Positions 1 to 8,618 of a DNA stretch of 64,000 bases are shown here, in pieces. A program made the position numbers and the translations under genes. Source of the DNA: Solibacillus silvestris_B (lineage in GTDB: Bacteria > Bacillota > Bacilli > Bacillales_A > Planococcaceae); assembly GCF_051967575.1 (NCBI RefSeq), contig NZ_JBQCJW010000004.1, positions 1 through 64,000 of the forward strand, in the 5' to 3' direction. The notes beneath the pieces were generated by a model that saw only the letters and a list, made by a program, of their open reading frames with translations, searched no databases and had not been told where the DNA came from. The first letter of the stretch is position 1. Each line of letters opens with the position of its first letter.

Positions 1-65
1 AAAACGAATGGAAAGGGCCTTATTTTTGTTTGAAAAACTAATTCATCGTAAAAAATGTAAGTTTT

Positions 66-1508
66 TCAGTGCCCTCCTCTTTTCAGGACATCCTCTTCTT
101 TCTCTGCAGTGAGCAATTCTAGATTTTCCAGTGAAGCTTCAAAACCTTGCTCGCTTGCCGCGCGTAAAATTGAAGAGATGCGTGCATGTGCGTATTGTGC
201 ATAATATACCGGATTTTCATTTGATTGTGATACAGCCAGATCCAAGTCGAAGTCCATATGAGAGTCGCCAGCTGTTTTTACGAAGAAGTAACGTACGGCA
301 TCCAAGCCCACTTCTTCCACTAGCTCGCGCATTGTGACAGCATTGCCTGTACGTTTGGACATTTTGAACTTCTCGCCGTTTTTATATAGCTGAACCATTT
401 GGATAATGTCCACTTCCAATGTACCGCGGTCATAGCCTAATGCTTCGATCGCTGCTTTCATACGCGGAATGTATCCATGGTGGTCCGCACCCCAAATATT
501 GATTAATTTGTTGAAGCCACGGCGCAGCTTATCTTCATGGTAAGCGATATCCGGCGTTAAATATGTGTAGGAGCCGTCATTTTTGATTAGAACACGGTCT
601 TTGTCATCGCCGAATGTTGTCGAACGGAACCAAGTCGCGCCCTCTTCTTCAAATACATGACCATTTTCTTTTAATTTATTTAATGCGACATCGATTTTGC
701 CGTTTTCATATAAAGAAGTTTCTGAATACCAAACATCAAATTCAACGCGGAAGTTTTTCAAATCGTTCTGCAGTTTTGCCAATTCCAATTTCAGACCGTG
801 CTCACGGAAAAATTTAAAGCGTTCTTCTTCAGATTTATCTAAAATTGACGCACCGGATTCCTCGGCTAATTTCCCTGCGATGTCAATAATGTCCTGTCCA
901 TGGTACCCATCTTCCGGCATCTCCGCTTCCATGCTTAAAGCTTGTTTATAGCGGGCTTCCAAAGAGTAGGCCAAGTTATTGATCTGGTTGCCTGCATCAT
1001 TAATGTAGTATTCGCGTGATACATCATAGCCGGCGAAGTCCATCACATTGCATAGTGAATCTCCTACAGATGCACCGCGCGCATGGCCTAAATGCAAGTC
1101 GCCTGTCGGGTTTGCCGATACAAACTCCACTTGTACTTTTTCGCCCTCGCCTGCATTTGATCGACCATAGTTTTCGCGTTGCTCGAATGCCGCTTTAACG
1201 ACACCAGCCAAGAAGTCTTTGCGCACAGTAATGTTCATGAAGCCTGGGCCTGCGATTTCGATTTTTTCGATATCTGTGCCTGCTGTTTCCAAGTTTTCCA
1301 AAATAGCCTCTGCGATTGCTCTTGGCGGCTTTTTCGCCAATTTAGTCAGCTGCATCGCTATATTTGTCGCGAAGTCACCGTTTGCTTTGTCTTTCGGTGT
1401 TTCTAGATGAATGTTTATTTCTGTTCCAGCTTCCACCAAACTTGCTTTATCGATAGCTGCTGCTAGTGCCGCTTTAATCGATTGCTGTAATTGTTCTACC
1501 GCGTTCAT
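66..1508 (-). CDS. argS: Arginyl-tRNA synthetase, C-terminally truncated
   Basis: This class I synthetase charges tRNA-Arg in the cytoplasm. The HIGH-type motif HLGH is at residues 139-142 and the KMSKS-type loop reads KMSKR near residue 380, so the N-terminal domain and Rossmann catalytic core are intact. The protein ends after 480 residues with the unrelated tail GGH, whereas the family is about 550-560 residues long. Most of the C-terminal DALR anticodon-binding domain is therefore missing. The 65 bases beyond the stop do not encode the lost part in any frame, so this is a sequence breakpoint, not a simple frameshift. The ATG overlaps the ywiB stop (ATGA) and has GGAGG 7 bases upstream, implying translational coupling. 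Confidence 0.93.
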   Translation of the reverse strand: MNAVEQLQQSIKAALAAAIDKASLVEAGTEINIHLETPKDKANGDFATNIAMQLTKLAKKPPRAIAEAILENLETAGTDIEKIEIAGPGFMNITVRKDFLAGVVKAAFEQRENYGRSNAGEGEKVQVEFVSANPTGDLHLGHARGASVGDSLCNVMDFAGYDVSREYYINDAGNQINNLAYSLEARYKQALSMEAEMPEDGYHGQDIIDIAGKLAEESGASILDKSEEERFKFFREHGLKLELAKLQNDLKNFRVEFDVWYSETSLYENGKIDVALNKLKENGHVFEEEGATWFRSTTFGDDKDRVLIKNDGSYTYLTPDIAYHEDKLRRGFNKLINIWGADHHGYIPRMKAAIEALGYDRGTLEVDIIQMVQLYKNGEKFKMSKRTGNAVTMRELVEEVGLDAVRYFFVKTAGDSHMDFDLDLAVSQSNENPVYYAQYAHARISSILRAASEQGFEASLENLELLTAEKEEDVLKRGGH

Positions 1509-1948
1509 AAATATACCTCCGTAAATTGAATTTCCAATGAGTATTGACCGACAGAATTTCCGCCTATTATAAGATCATATTGCGTTTCAAAACGCCCTGA
1601 CACTTTTTCGCTTTTTGTCACTTCGATAGCTAACTGATGCGTATCGGTAATGATCGGCAGTGAGCCAAATGGACTTTCGTAATGGCCGTTTTCGCGTATG
1701 CCCGGATTTAAAGGCAGCCGCATGTTCACGCCTCCGCTTCGCATAATAAACGAATTGGATTCATTTAGCTTGATCGTCGTTTGAATTTGCACATCTTCCT
1801 GTATTTCCTCGTAGCGCAAATAATGGCTGCCGCCTTTTTTCACACAGCTGCCTTCAAGCCACATTTCATATTGTTCAAGCTCGCCCTCGGTTGGAATGAT
1901 TGAGGAAACTAGCTTGATTTTGACTGTTTTCCCGTTCTCGTTCGCCAT
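1505..1948 (-). CDS. ywiB: DUF1934 family beta-barrel protein YwiB
   Basis: A 147-residue cytoplasmic protein of the YwiB/DUF1934 family. The family forms a small calycin-like beta-barrel of unknown function and is almost always encoded directly upstream of argS in bacilli. The same arrangement is seen here: the stop codon overlaps the argS start by 4 bases, so the two form an operon. No signal peptide or membrane segment is visible. The ATG is preceded by AGGAG. A sigma-A-like promoter (TTGCTT, 18 bp, TATAAT) lies about 40 bases upstream. The family call is from length, sequence character and context. Confidence 0.85.
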   Translation of the reverse strand: MANENGKTVKIKLVSSIIPTEGELEQYEMWLEGSCVKKGGSHYLRYEEIQEDVQIQTTIKLNESNSFIMRSGGVNMRLPLNPGIRENGHYESPFGSLPIITDTHQLAIEVTKSEKVSGRFETQYDLIIGGNSVGQYSLEIQFTEVYL

Positions 1949-1987
1949 AGCAGTCAGCTCCTATGCATGTATTTCTATAACCTTTTT

Positions 1988-2017
1988 ATTATAGGATAAG
2001 TACGTATCTTTAAGCAA
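1988..2017 (-). promoter_or_regulatory. Candidate sigma-A promoter of ywiB-argS
   Basis: On the minus strand TTGCTT (-35) and a perfect TATAAT (-10) are separated by 18 bp. The -10 is about 40 bases upstream of the ywiB start. The -35 match is weak. Confidence 0.5.
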
Positions 2018-2143
2018 CATCGAACTTAAACTTTGCGCTTACACCTACTATCACCTTGTTATGAGCATTTTTTCTTCAATTCAACTATTATTATAGTATT
2101 TCTTATAAAAAACATTGATGATTAGTTTATAAAGGAGTTTATT

Positions 2144-3232
2144 ATGTTCATCGAAATGTTATCTTACTTTTCTATATTGTTTACTTTTACACTTTTAATT
2201 TACTGGCCATTTATAAATTATTTTAAAAAGTCAGCTTTCGTTGACCGAACAATCCCTTATGTAACAGGATTGAAATTCGGTATAACAGGGCTTATTATCA
2301 CCTTTTCCGCTTTTCATCTTGCTCATAGTTTGATGGTGAATACCCAGTTCATTTCTGTTCTGTTCAGCGGACTATTAGGCGGACCTTTTGCGATTTTAAT
2401 AAGCGGCCTCCTTATCGGGACCGGACTTTTTTTCTTGCCTAATTTAACGATGGTCCCTCTTTTATTGAACGTTAATTTCATTTTGCTCGTCCTTTTCCTA
2501 TTTTTCAGCACGAGAAAATACGAGCTCACATCCAAAACGGCTTTCATTTATTTTTGGGTGTGCTTCACTGAAATGATTATTACATTATTTATCGGGCTTT
2601 GCTTCCATAGTAGAAACTTCGAATATTTGCTGTTATATGGCGCATTTACAATTTTTTCGTTCCACTTCATTTACATCGTCATCCATCAGGTGAAACGTAC
2701 GAATGATACGGTTCAGCAGTCAACACATTTGCAAAAAATCGATTTTTTAACACAATTGCCGAATAGTAAAGAGAGCGAAAAGCATATTCAGCATCTTATC
2801 AGGAAAAATGGCATATTCAATTTAATGCTTGTGGACATTCAGGATTTGAAGATGATCAATGGTCAATACGGTTTTTCTGTTGGAGACTTGATTATTCAAC
2901 AGCTTGCTCTTTCCTTGAAGGAATATGCCGATAAAAATGATGCATTTGCCGGACGCCTGAGCGGGGAGGAATTTCTAATTATTTTGAAGGATGTTGCTCC
3001 CGCCATAGCGGTTGTTGAAGCGAGTAATCTGATTCAGGCAATCTCGAAGCAATCTTTTGATGTACTTGGAAATGAGGATGGGGATATTCGTATTTCGGTT
3101 TCCGTTGGTATAAGCTCTTATCCTGACAATGGCGCAAATATAAATTGCTTAATGAAAAACTTGATTATGGCGGAGCAGCATGCGAAAACGAATAAGATTT
3201 CAAGCTATTTCCATGCAAATAACTTAAAGTAA
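2144..3232 (+). CDS. Membrane-bound GGDEF-domain protein (degenerate SGEEF)
   Basis: A 362-residue protein with a hydrophobic N-terminal half. Several membrane helices span roughly residues 5-185, resembling the 5TM sensory region of YhcK/LytS-type proteins. A GGDEF domain follows from about 195 to 360. GGDEF domains make cyclic di-GMP. Here the signature reads SGEEF at residues 273-277 instead of GG[DE]EF. The metal/substrate loop reads VDIQDLKMINGQYG, keeping the first Asp and the Asn but ending in Gly. No RxxD inhibitory site is present upstream of the signature. Activity is therefore uncertain; it may be weak or only a GTP/c-di-GMP sensor. The start has AAAGGAG 7 bases upstream. An EAL phosphodiesterase is encoded at 59.2 kb. 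Confidence 0.85.
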   Translation: MFIEMLSYFSILFTFTLLIYWPFINYFKKSAFVDRTIPYVTGLKFGITGLIITFSAFHLAHSLMVNTQFISVLFSGLLGGPFAILISGLLIGTGLFFLPNLTMVPLLLNVNFILLVLFLFFSTRKYELTSKTAFIYFWVCFTEMIITLFIGLCFHSRNFEYLLLYGAFTIFSFHFIYIVIHQVKRTNDTVQQSTHLQKIDFLTQLPNSKESEKHIQHLIRKNGIFNLMLVDIQDLKMINGQYGFSVGDLIIQQLALSLKEYADKNDAFAGRLSGEEFLIILKDVAPAIAVVEASNLIQAISKQSFDVLGNEDGDIRISVSVGISSYPDNGANINCLMKNLIMAEQHAKTNKISSYFHANNLK

Positions 3233-3238
3233 ACATAC

Positions 3239-3282
3239 AAAAGCGAGCGACAAAGAATTTTTCCGTCGCCCGCTTTTATTTT
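3239..3282. terminator. Bidirectional intrinsic terminator
   Basis: A 13-bp stem (3239-3251 pairs with 3265-3277, one mismatch) is flanked by A and T runs. It lies between the convergent GGDEF gene and speB. Confidence 0.85.
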
Positions 3283-3285
3283 CGT

Positions 3286-4158
3286 TTATTTCACCCAGCC
3301 TAAAATCATTTCGCGAATTAATTTTGCAGCTGTGTTCACTGTTATTTCCGAGTGGTCATATACAGGTGCCACTTCAACAAGGTCAAAACCGACAACATTC
3401 ACTTCAGAGCGCGCGATTTCATGAATCGATGCTAAAAGCTCTTTCGGCGTAATCCCGCCTGCATCAACAGTGCCTGTCCCTGGTGCATGCGCAGGATCCA
3501 ATACATCAATATCGATCGTCACGTAAACATTGCGTCCTTTTAATGCTGGCAGCACTTGTTTTAATGGCTCTAATACTTCAAATAAGGAAATATGCATACC
3601 CTTTTCCTTTGCCCACTGCAATTCTTCTTTCAAGCCTGAACGGATGCCAAATGAATACACATTTTCCGGTCCGATTGTATCCGCGATTTTGCGGATCGGT
3701 GTTGCGTGCGAATACGGCTCCCCTTCATAATCTGTGCGCAAATCCGTATGTGCATCAAAATGAATAACCGCTAAATCCGAGTATTTTTCATATACAGCTT
3801 CCATGACAGGCAGTGATACTAAATGCTCGCCGCCCATACCAACAGGAACTTTGCCGTCTGCCAATACTTTACGGACAAATGTCTTAATTTCCGCCAATGA
3901 TTTTTCAGGATTTCCGAATGGCAGTGGAATATCCCCTGCATCGAAAAATGGCACATCCGCCAACTCGCGTTCTAAATAAAAGCTATATTCTTCCAAGCCA
4001 ACTGATACTTCACGGATCCGAGCTGGACCAAAACGCTGGCCTGGACGGTAGCTTACTGTCCAATCCATTGGCATGCCGTAAAGAACCGCCTTACTTTCTT
4101 CGTAATTTTGATGGCTTTTAATAAACATATTGCCTGCGTAAGTTTCATCAAACCTCAT
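3286..4158 (-). CDS. speB: Agmatinase (ureohydrolase)
   Basis: This enzyme hydrolyses agmatine to putrescine and urea in polyamine synthesis. The 290-residue protein carries the Mn-binding ureohydrolase motifs in order: GGEH, HFDAHTD, DIDVLDPAHAPGTGT and the C-terminal FDLVEVAP. The length matches bacillary SpeB (about 290). An AGGTGA sequence precedes the ATG. In B. subtilis speB follows spermidine synthase speE; here no speE is next to it, and the upstream neighbour is the divergent pbpG. Arginase and formiminoglutamase are related alternatives, but the GMPMDWTVSYRPG segment and the genomic context favour agmatinase. Confidence 0.93.
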   Translation of the reverse strand: MRFDETYAGNMFIKSHQNYEESKAVLYGMPMDWTVSYRPGQRFGPARIREVSVGLEEYSFYLERELADVPFFDAGDIPLPFGNPEKSLAEIKTFVRKVLADGKVPVGMGGEHLVSLPVMEAVYEKYSDLAVIHFDAHTDLRTDYEGEPYSHATPIRKIADTIGPENVYSFGIRSGLKEELQWAKEKGMHISLFEVLEPLKQVLPALKGRNVYVTIDIDVLDPAHAPGTGTVDAGGITPKELLASIHEIARSEVNVVGFDLVEVAPVYDHSEITVNTAAKLIREMILGWVK

Positions 4159-4541
4159 TTATCGTCACCTGCATCTTTCTTTATTTTAAATTATCAATTG
4201 CATATTCATTTGTTCACAATTTTGGATGCATAGCGATGGGAGAAGTTGCTCATACTAAATCTAACATATGAAACTTTTGTTCGCTATTTTCGTATAATTA
4301 AGTACAACTGACAAAATTCGACACGATTGATTGAATCGGTCCCAACTAAAGCTACATCCGCTTTCAGAACATATTTTGGTGCTTTCATTCACTTTTAAAG
4401 TTGCTGATGCTTCTTTAAAAATGAATTAAAAGTGCTACGAAAAAGTATAGTTGTTTTCATTAAAAGTGCAATAGACTTTTCGCAGATCACAGAAAAATAT
4501 TTTGCACATCCATTACTATAAAAGAATTGGGGTGGTAAAAC
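4159..4541. other. Intergenic region between divergent speB and pbpG
   Basis: About 380 AT-rich bases without a gene. The motif ATTAAAAGTGC occurs twice (near 4425 and 4460), with a partial inverted copy CACTTTTAA near 4390. This may be an operator or chance in AT-rich DNA. No convincing -35/-10 pair was found for either gene. Confidence 0.4.
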
Positions 4542-6599
4542 TTGAAAAGACAGCAATACCAAAAGCGGAAAAACCGGAAAAAGCGCGGCAAAAGAATTGG
4601 ACTAGCTATAATTGCCTTTTTAAGTTTTTTCGCTGTCACCCTTCTTTCATTGCGTATATATGCACAAGTTGCCGGGGCGCCACCGCTTACCGTGCCGAAA
4701 GCATCGATTTTTTTAGATAGCAACCATAATCAAATTGGCGATTATTTCGCCGAGGAACGCCGTTACTGGACAGAGTTGGATGAAATTTCCCCTTATTTAG
4801 TAGATGCTACTGTCGCTGTGGAAGATAAAGATTTCTACGATCATGGCGGTTTTGATTATTCCCGGATAGCCGGGGCCGTATTAGCGGATATTAAAGCTGG
4901 CGGTAAAGTGCAGGGAGCAAGCACGCTTACACAGCAATATGCGCGAAACCTTTATTTGACGCATGAAAAATCGTGGAACCGGAAAATAAATGAAGCCCTT
5001 TTTGCCTATCGTTTAGAGTTATTTTACTCAAAAGAGGAAATTTTAGAAGGCTATTTAAATACAGTTTATTATGGCCATGGGATGTACGGTGTCGAAGCGG
5101 CAAGTCGCTATTTTTACGGAAAATCAGCAAAGGATTTAACATTGGCGGAAGCTTCCATGCTCGCCGGTGTTCCAAAAGGGCCGACATATTATTCGCCCTT
5201 GAACAATCTGGAAAAAGCGACAAATCGCCAACAAGTCATTTTACGTTTAATGAATGAGCAAGGGAAAATCACCGATGAAGAAAGAAATCGCGCTGCATCA
5301 GAGCAGGTCGCGCTGAAAAGTGATGACTGGATTGCAACGAAATCGATTGCTCCTTACTTTTTAGATGTAGTATGGGAAGAAGCGAGCGATATTTTGCAGG
5401 CTAAAAATTTAAGCATAAGCGAAGGTGGCTGGACGATTCAAACAACGCTTAACCAGGCACATCAGCGGGCAGCAGAAAATGCGATAAAAACGAATATGCC
5501 AAACAATGAGCTTCAAGTCGGTTTTGTAAGTATGGATACAGATACAGGGTTTGTAACAGCGCTTGTCGGCGGGCGTGACTATAGTGTTAGTTCGTTCAAT
5601 CGGGTAGCATTGGGCAACCGTCAGCCTGGTTCTGCAATCAAGCCGATTTTGTACGCGGCTGCCCTTGAAAACAACTATAATCCAATGTCATTTTTGGATG
5701 TTAGTCAAACGACATTTACGTATGACGGCGGACGCGCAACATATACACCTCAAAACGTAAATAAAAAGTACGCGGACCATGAGCTGTCGTTGGCTCAAGC
5801 ATTAGCCATCTCCGATAATATTTATGCAGTGAAAACTTTGGAGGATATTGGCTACCGCTCATTCCGCGATATTCAAAAGCGGTTCGGGCTCCAATATTCC
5901 GACAAAGATGTACCGTCCATTGCACTTGGGACAGCCGAAAATTCGCTGTATGATTTAACGAATGCGTATAACATCATCGCGGCAGGCGGCGAAAAGCGGA
6001 AACCAACCACTGTATTGTCGATTACCGATGCGAAAGGAAAAGTTGTGTACGAATATAAAGCGCCTGAAAAAGAGCAAGTCATTTCCAAAGAAGACGCATT
6101 CGTTTTGACACAAATGATGACAGGCATGTTCGATCCTGTGTTCAGCGACTATTCCCCGGCAACCGGCCTATCATTGCGCTCTCGCATGACACATACCTAT
6201 GCGGCAAAATCTGGGACAACGAACAGTGACCAGTGGATGATCGGCTTTACACCAAGCTTGACTGCAGGGGTATGGAATGGCTATGACCAAGGAAAAACAT
6301 TATCCGTCCAGGCAGATATGGCGGCTTCAAAGCAAGTTTGGATTGATTTCATGGAAACCGCACTCGACGGGAAAGCAAATGAAGGTTTTACAATGCCAAG
6401 CGGTGTCCAGCCTGTCACTATCGATATTAAGAGCGGCAAACTGGCGCATGATTCTTGTTCAAGCCAACGCATTGTTTATATGAAAACGAAGGACGTGCCA
6501 ACTGAATCTTGTGCATCATTCGATTTTTTCGATACAAATTCTTGGGGAGACTTCTGGGAGTCGCTGCCGTTTGAGGCAATCCGGAATTTCTGGGAGTAA
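4542..6599 (+). CDS. pbpG: Class A penicillin-binding protein (PbpG-like)
   Basis: A bifunctional peptidoglycan synthase that polymerises glycan strands and cross-links peptides outside the membrane. A basic N-terminus and one membrane helix (about residues 20-42) precede the glycosyltransferase GT51 domain with catalytic Glu94 (VEDKDFYDHGG) and QGASTLTQQYARNL. The transpeptidase domain has SAIK at Ser364, SDN at 424 and KSGT at Lys556. The 685 residues match PbpG/PBP2d. In B. subtilis pbpG (ywhE) sits beside ywhD and functions in spore cortex/germ-wall synthesis; the next genes here are also ywhD and ywhB. The start codon is TTG, chosen because GGGGTGG lies 7 bases upstream and the membrane anchor follows directly. 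Confidence 0.93.
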   Translation: MKRQQYQKRKNRKKRGKRIGLAIIAFLSFFAVTLLSLRIYAQVAGAPPLTVPKASIFLDSNHNQIGDYFAEERRYWTELDEISPYLVDATVAVEDKDFYDHGGFDYSRIAGAVLADIKAGGKVQGASTLTQQYARNLYLTHEKSWNRKINEALFAYRLELFYSKEEILEGYLNTVYYGHGMYGVEAASRYFYGKSAKDLTLAEASMLAGVPKGPTYYSPLNNLEKATNRQQVILRLMNEQGKITDEERNRAASEQVALKSDDWIATKSIAPYFLDVVWEEASDILQAKNLSISEGGWTIQTTLNQAHQRAAENAIKTNMPNNELQVGFVSMDTDTGFVTALVGGRDYSVSSFNRVALGNRQPGSAIKPILYAAALENNYNPMSFLDVSQTTFTYDGGRATYTPQNVNKKYADHELSLAQALAISDNIYAVKTLEDIGYRSFRDIQKRFGLQYSDKDVPSIALGTAENSLYDLTNAYNIIAAGGEKRKPTTVLSITDAKGKVVYEYKAPEKEQVISKEDAFVLTQMMTGMFDPVFSDYSPATGLSLRSRMTHTYAAKSGTTNSDQWMIGFTPSLTAGVWNGYDQGKTLSVQADMAASKQVWIDFMETALDGKANEGFTMPSGVQPVTIDIKSGKLAHDSCSSQRIVYMKTKDVPTESCASFDFFDTNSWGDFWESLPFEAIRNFWE

Positions 6600-6611
6600 A
6601 AGAGCAAAAAC

Positions 6612-6753
6612 GCTAAAGCGCCCATCCAAATCCGAGGGGGCAAAACGCCACGTCGTGCGGCATGCCCCCAATGACTCCCATCATGTGAGCCGCAAGTTTT
6701 GGAAAACCCGACACGAAAGTAAACACCCCATCATTTTTAGAGGGGGCGTTGAA
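6612..6753. repeat. Dispersed repeat module 1 (island A), AGCGCCC hairpin-bounded
   Basis: Starts 12 bases after the pbpG stop. It begins GCTAAAGCGCCC and ends GGGGGCGTTGAA, the ends being imperfect inverted repeats. The inner block ACCCGACACGAAAGTAAAC recurs as ACCCGACGCAAAAGTAAAC in the copy at 52315-52400. This copy carries roughly 60 extra bases, including a GGGGGCA...TGCCCCC hairpin. Noncoding; function unknown. Confidence 0.7.
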
Positions 6754-6872
6754 AAACTTGTTTAATAAGGTGCTTTCTGTTTCCCATATCGGATAACCCT
6801 TTCAGTTGGCCTTTTGCAAAGGAATGGGTTTGAGGAGTTCATTCTTTCTATATTGAAGCAACGAGCGGCATA

Positions 6873-7052
6873 AATAAGCGGAGATTTTCCGGTTAAATAC
6901 GGAATGGACCTTATTTTAGGGATAAATAACGGGAGTTTTTTCCGGTTAGGCGAAATAAAAACCCTCTTTTTGATTTTTTTCAGTTGTTAAGCGGAATCCC
7001 TCCGTCTATTTCGGCAATTTTCCGGTTAGGCGGAATTCCTCCCTTTATTTAT
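6873..7052. repeat. Dispersed repeat module 2 (island A): CGGA palindrome array
   Basis: Four units of a roughly 26-bp palindromic motif (ATAAsCGGA, A/T-rich centre, TCCGsTTATT), with CGGA/CGGG cores at 6879, 6930, 6992 and 7031. The same array occurs at 52644-52832. Each unit could form a short hairpin. The DNA has stops in all frames. Confidence 0.7.
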
Positions 7053-7176
7053 CAGGCTGATGCAAGCATTCAATTTTCTAACTGATAAGTAAAAAGCGGT
7101 CTATTAGAATAATGAAAAACGTGTTAATCGATTTTGACGTCCAGAATTGAAAATAAAGATTTTACGTACTCTCCTT

Positions 7177-7255
7177 TTGGACGGGAGACGGGGGCAACAC
7201 TTCACTACAAAGTTACCCCCAATGCTAAAATCTGTAATTCTTGAACAATAAAAAA
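7177..7255. repeat. Dispersed repeat module 3 (island A)
   Basis: About 79 bp starting TTGGACGGG, then CAACACTT, AAAGTTA, AAAATCTGTA and an A run. It is clearly homologous to 53009-53079. GGGGGCAAC and GTTACCCCC form an imperfect stem. A minus-strand terminator adjoins it, as in the second copy. Confidence 0.65.
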
Positions 7256-7299
7256 GCTCTTTCGTTTCCGGTTCTAGTCCGTAAAACGAAAGAGCTTTT
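7250..7299 (-). terminator. Strong hairpin, intrinsic terminator on the minus strand
   Basis: A perfect 16-bp stem (7252-7267 with 7284-7299) with a 16-base loop. On the minus strand it is followed by a T6 run. It would end transcription coming from ywhD, about 285 bp away. Confidence 0.8.
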
Positions 7300-7584
7300 C
7301 TAGTGTGGTTAACGAAAGGATGAGAAACATGGGGCATTCGGCTTGGGAATGTTCAAATGCCGCATAATCCTCATCACTATTCATTTCCCACGTGTCCTAG
7401 CCTACTACTTTGCAAGCTTTAAGTTCAGTTTACTTTCTTTTGGTAGCAGTTTCAACTACCGATTTAGGTTGTTCCTGAAATGTCACATATTGTTCACTGA
7501 ATTGATTCATTTTTCTAAAAAAACAATTGACTGACCAAAATAATTATTTTTTGATTTGTTATTTCTTTATAACAAATCCGGGTT
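7300..7584. other. Gene-free stretch downstream of ywhD
   Basis: No open frame with a ribosome binding site and no recognisable family is seen. The stretch is AT-rich and contains a few short inverted repeats such as TTATTTCTTTATAA. Confidence 0.4.
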
Positions 7585-8097
7585 TCAGGCCAAATCATGC
7601 ACTAATTTTTCATCGCTGTTATTCCACATATCTTCATTATGGCTTTTCAAAAATTCTGCCAATACTTTTTTCGATGGCGCATCCATATGATCGACAATAA
7701 TATGACGCTTCATTGACTTATCCATTTTATTTACATGGTCTGCCAATATTTTATAGCCGCGGCGTTTTTCGCGATTGACGACCATTTCACAAGCTGTTGC
7801 CCCTGCAAAGTAAGCACCGGATTCTTTATGGTCAATCGTCACCCACACGAGCCAGTAGTTTTTCCCGCCCGCTGAGTCTTCGCGGTTCACCGTAAATTTA
7901 ATGCCGCGCTCTACTTCGCTTTTTGCATGCATTGCCCCGATATCGACAACTGCAGTTCCCTCTGCGACATCAATAATGACCGGCGACACATTTTCCAAAG
8001 AAAGTGAGCCAATCCCGAAGCCTTTATGTCCGTCAGTCGGATCATTTTTAATTATCGTAAAACCCATTTTTGGTTTAGATTTTTCTTCATTCGCCAT
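7585..8097 (-). CDS. ywhD: YwhD family protein
   Basis: A conserved bacillary protein of unknown function (about 170 residues), soluble and without a signal peptide. The start at MANEEKSKPKMGF is preferred over an upstream ATG (8112) because that ATG lies inside the Shine-Dalgarno sequence GGAGGT. The family is typically found next to pbpG and ywhB, exactly as here. It is transcribed divergently from ywhB from a 65-bp region containing TATAAT on the minus strand. Confidence 0.88.
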   Translation of the reverse strand: MANEEKSKPKMGFTIIKNDPTDGHKGFGIGSLSLENVSPVIIDVAEGTAVVDIGAMHAKSEVERGIKFTVNREDSAGGKNYWLVWVTIDHKESGAYFAGATACEMVVNREKRRGYKILADHVNKMDKSMKRHIIVDHMDAPSKKVLAEFLKSHNEDMWNNSDEKLVHDLA

Positions 8098-8162
8098 TGT
8101 AAATACCTCCAAATACGCTATTATAAATACTATACACTATATTTTAACTAGGAGGCGACTTT

Positions 8163-8348
8163 ATGCCAATCGTTACAATTAAAATGATTGAGGGCCGCAC
8201 AGAAGAACAGAAACGTGCGCTCGTGGAAGAAGTTACACAAGCTGTTTCAAAAACAGTGAACGCGCCAGTAGAAAATGTATCGATCATTATTGAAGAAATG
8301 TCCAAAAACCATTATGCAACAGGCGGAGTACGCTATAGCGATAAGTAA
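8163..8348 (+). CDS. ywhB: 4-oxalocrotonate tautomerase family enzyme
   Basis: A 61-residue tautomerase of the 4-OT superfamily. After removal of Met the N-terminal Pro is the general base (MPIVTIKMIEGRT). The beta-alpha-beta pattern and the NVSIIIEEMSKNHYATGGV segment are typical, and the length equals the usual hexameric 4-OT. In B. subtilis YwhB tautomerises 2-hydroxymuconate-type substrates in vitro; its physiological role is unclear. AGGAGG lies 8 bases before the ATG. A terminator follows closely, so the gene is monocistronic. Confidence 0.92.
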   Translation: MPIVTIKMIEGRTEEQKRALVEEVTQAVSKTVNAPVENVSIIIEEMSKNHYATGGVRYSDK

Positions 8349-8387
8349 AAAGCTTTTGTCCCTATTGTATAAACAAATTTTTTAAGC

Positions 8388-8417
8388 AAAAGAGAATCTA
8401 ATTGGGTTCTCTTTTTT
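8388..8417 (+). terminator. Intrinsic terminator of ywhB
   Basis: AAAAGAGAA pairs with TTCTCTTTT around a 10-base loop, followed by T residues. Confidence 0.8.
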
Positions 8418-8520
8418 AGTATGTCCAATATCCATTTACAATTCAATGAAAGCTGCTCCTCTTTTCCCCGCCCTGAAATTGCCCTTTCAATATTTAGTAA
8501 TTTTTACACAAGTTTTTTTC

Positions 8521-8548
8521 AGTAAAATATAGTAAAATATACTATAAT
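8521..8548 (+). promoter_or_regulatory. Candidate promoter with tandem 10-bp repeat upstream of the sortase
   Basis: AGTAAAATAT is repeated directly in tandem (8521-8540) and is followed at once by a TATAAT (8543-8548). No good -35 is present at 17 bp, which may point to activator dependence. The spacing to the gene is about 70 bases. Confidence 0.35.
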
Positions 8549-8618
8549 CATCCTTGTTATGCGTCATTAAATTGGCAATAAGTATGATATAACAAAATAG
8601 GAAATTTGGTCATTCATT

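Noticed and set aside
4420..4475. Direct repeats ATTAAAAGTGC upstream of pbpG as an operator
   Set aside because: Short and AT-rich, no adjacent promoter could be recognised.
7104..7337. 77-codon minus-strand open frame across repeat module 3 and the terminator hairpin
   Set aside because: It crosses a perfect 16-bp hairpin and a repeat, has no ribosome binding site and no family resemblance.
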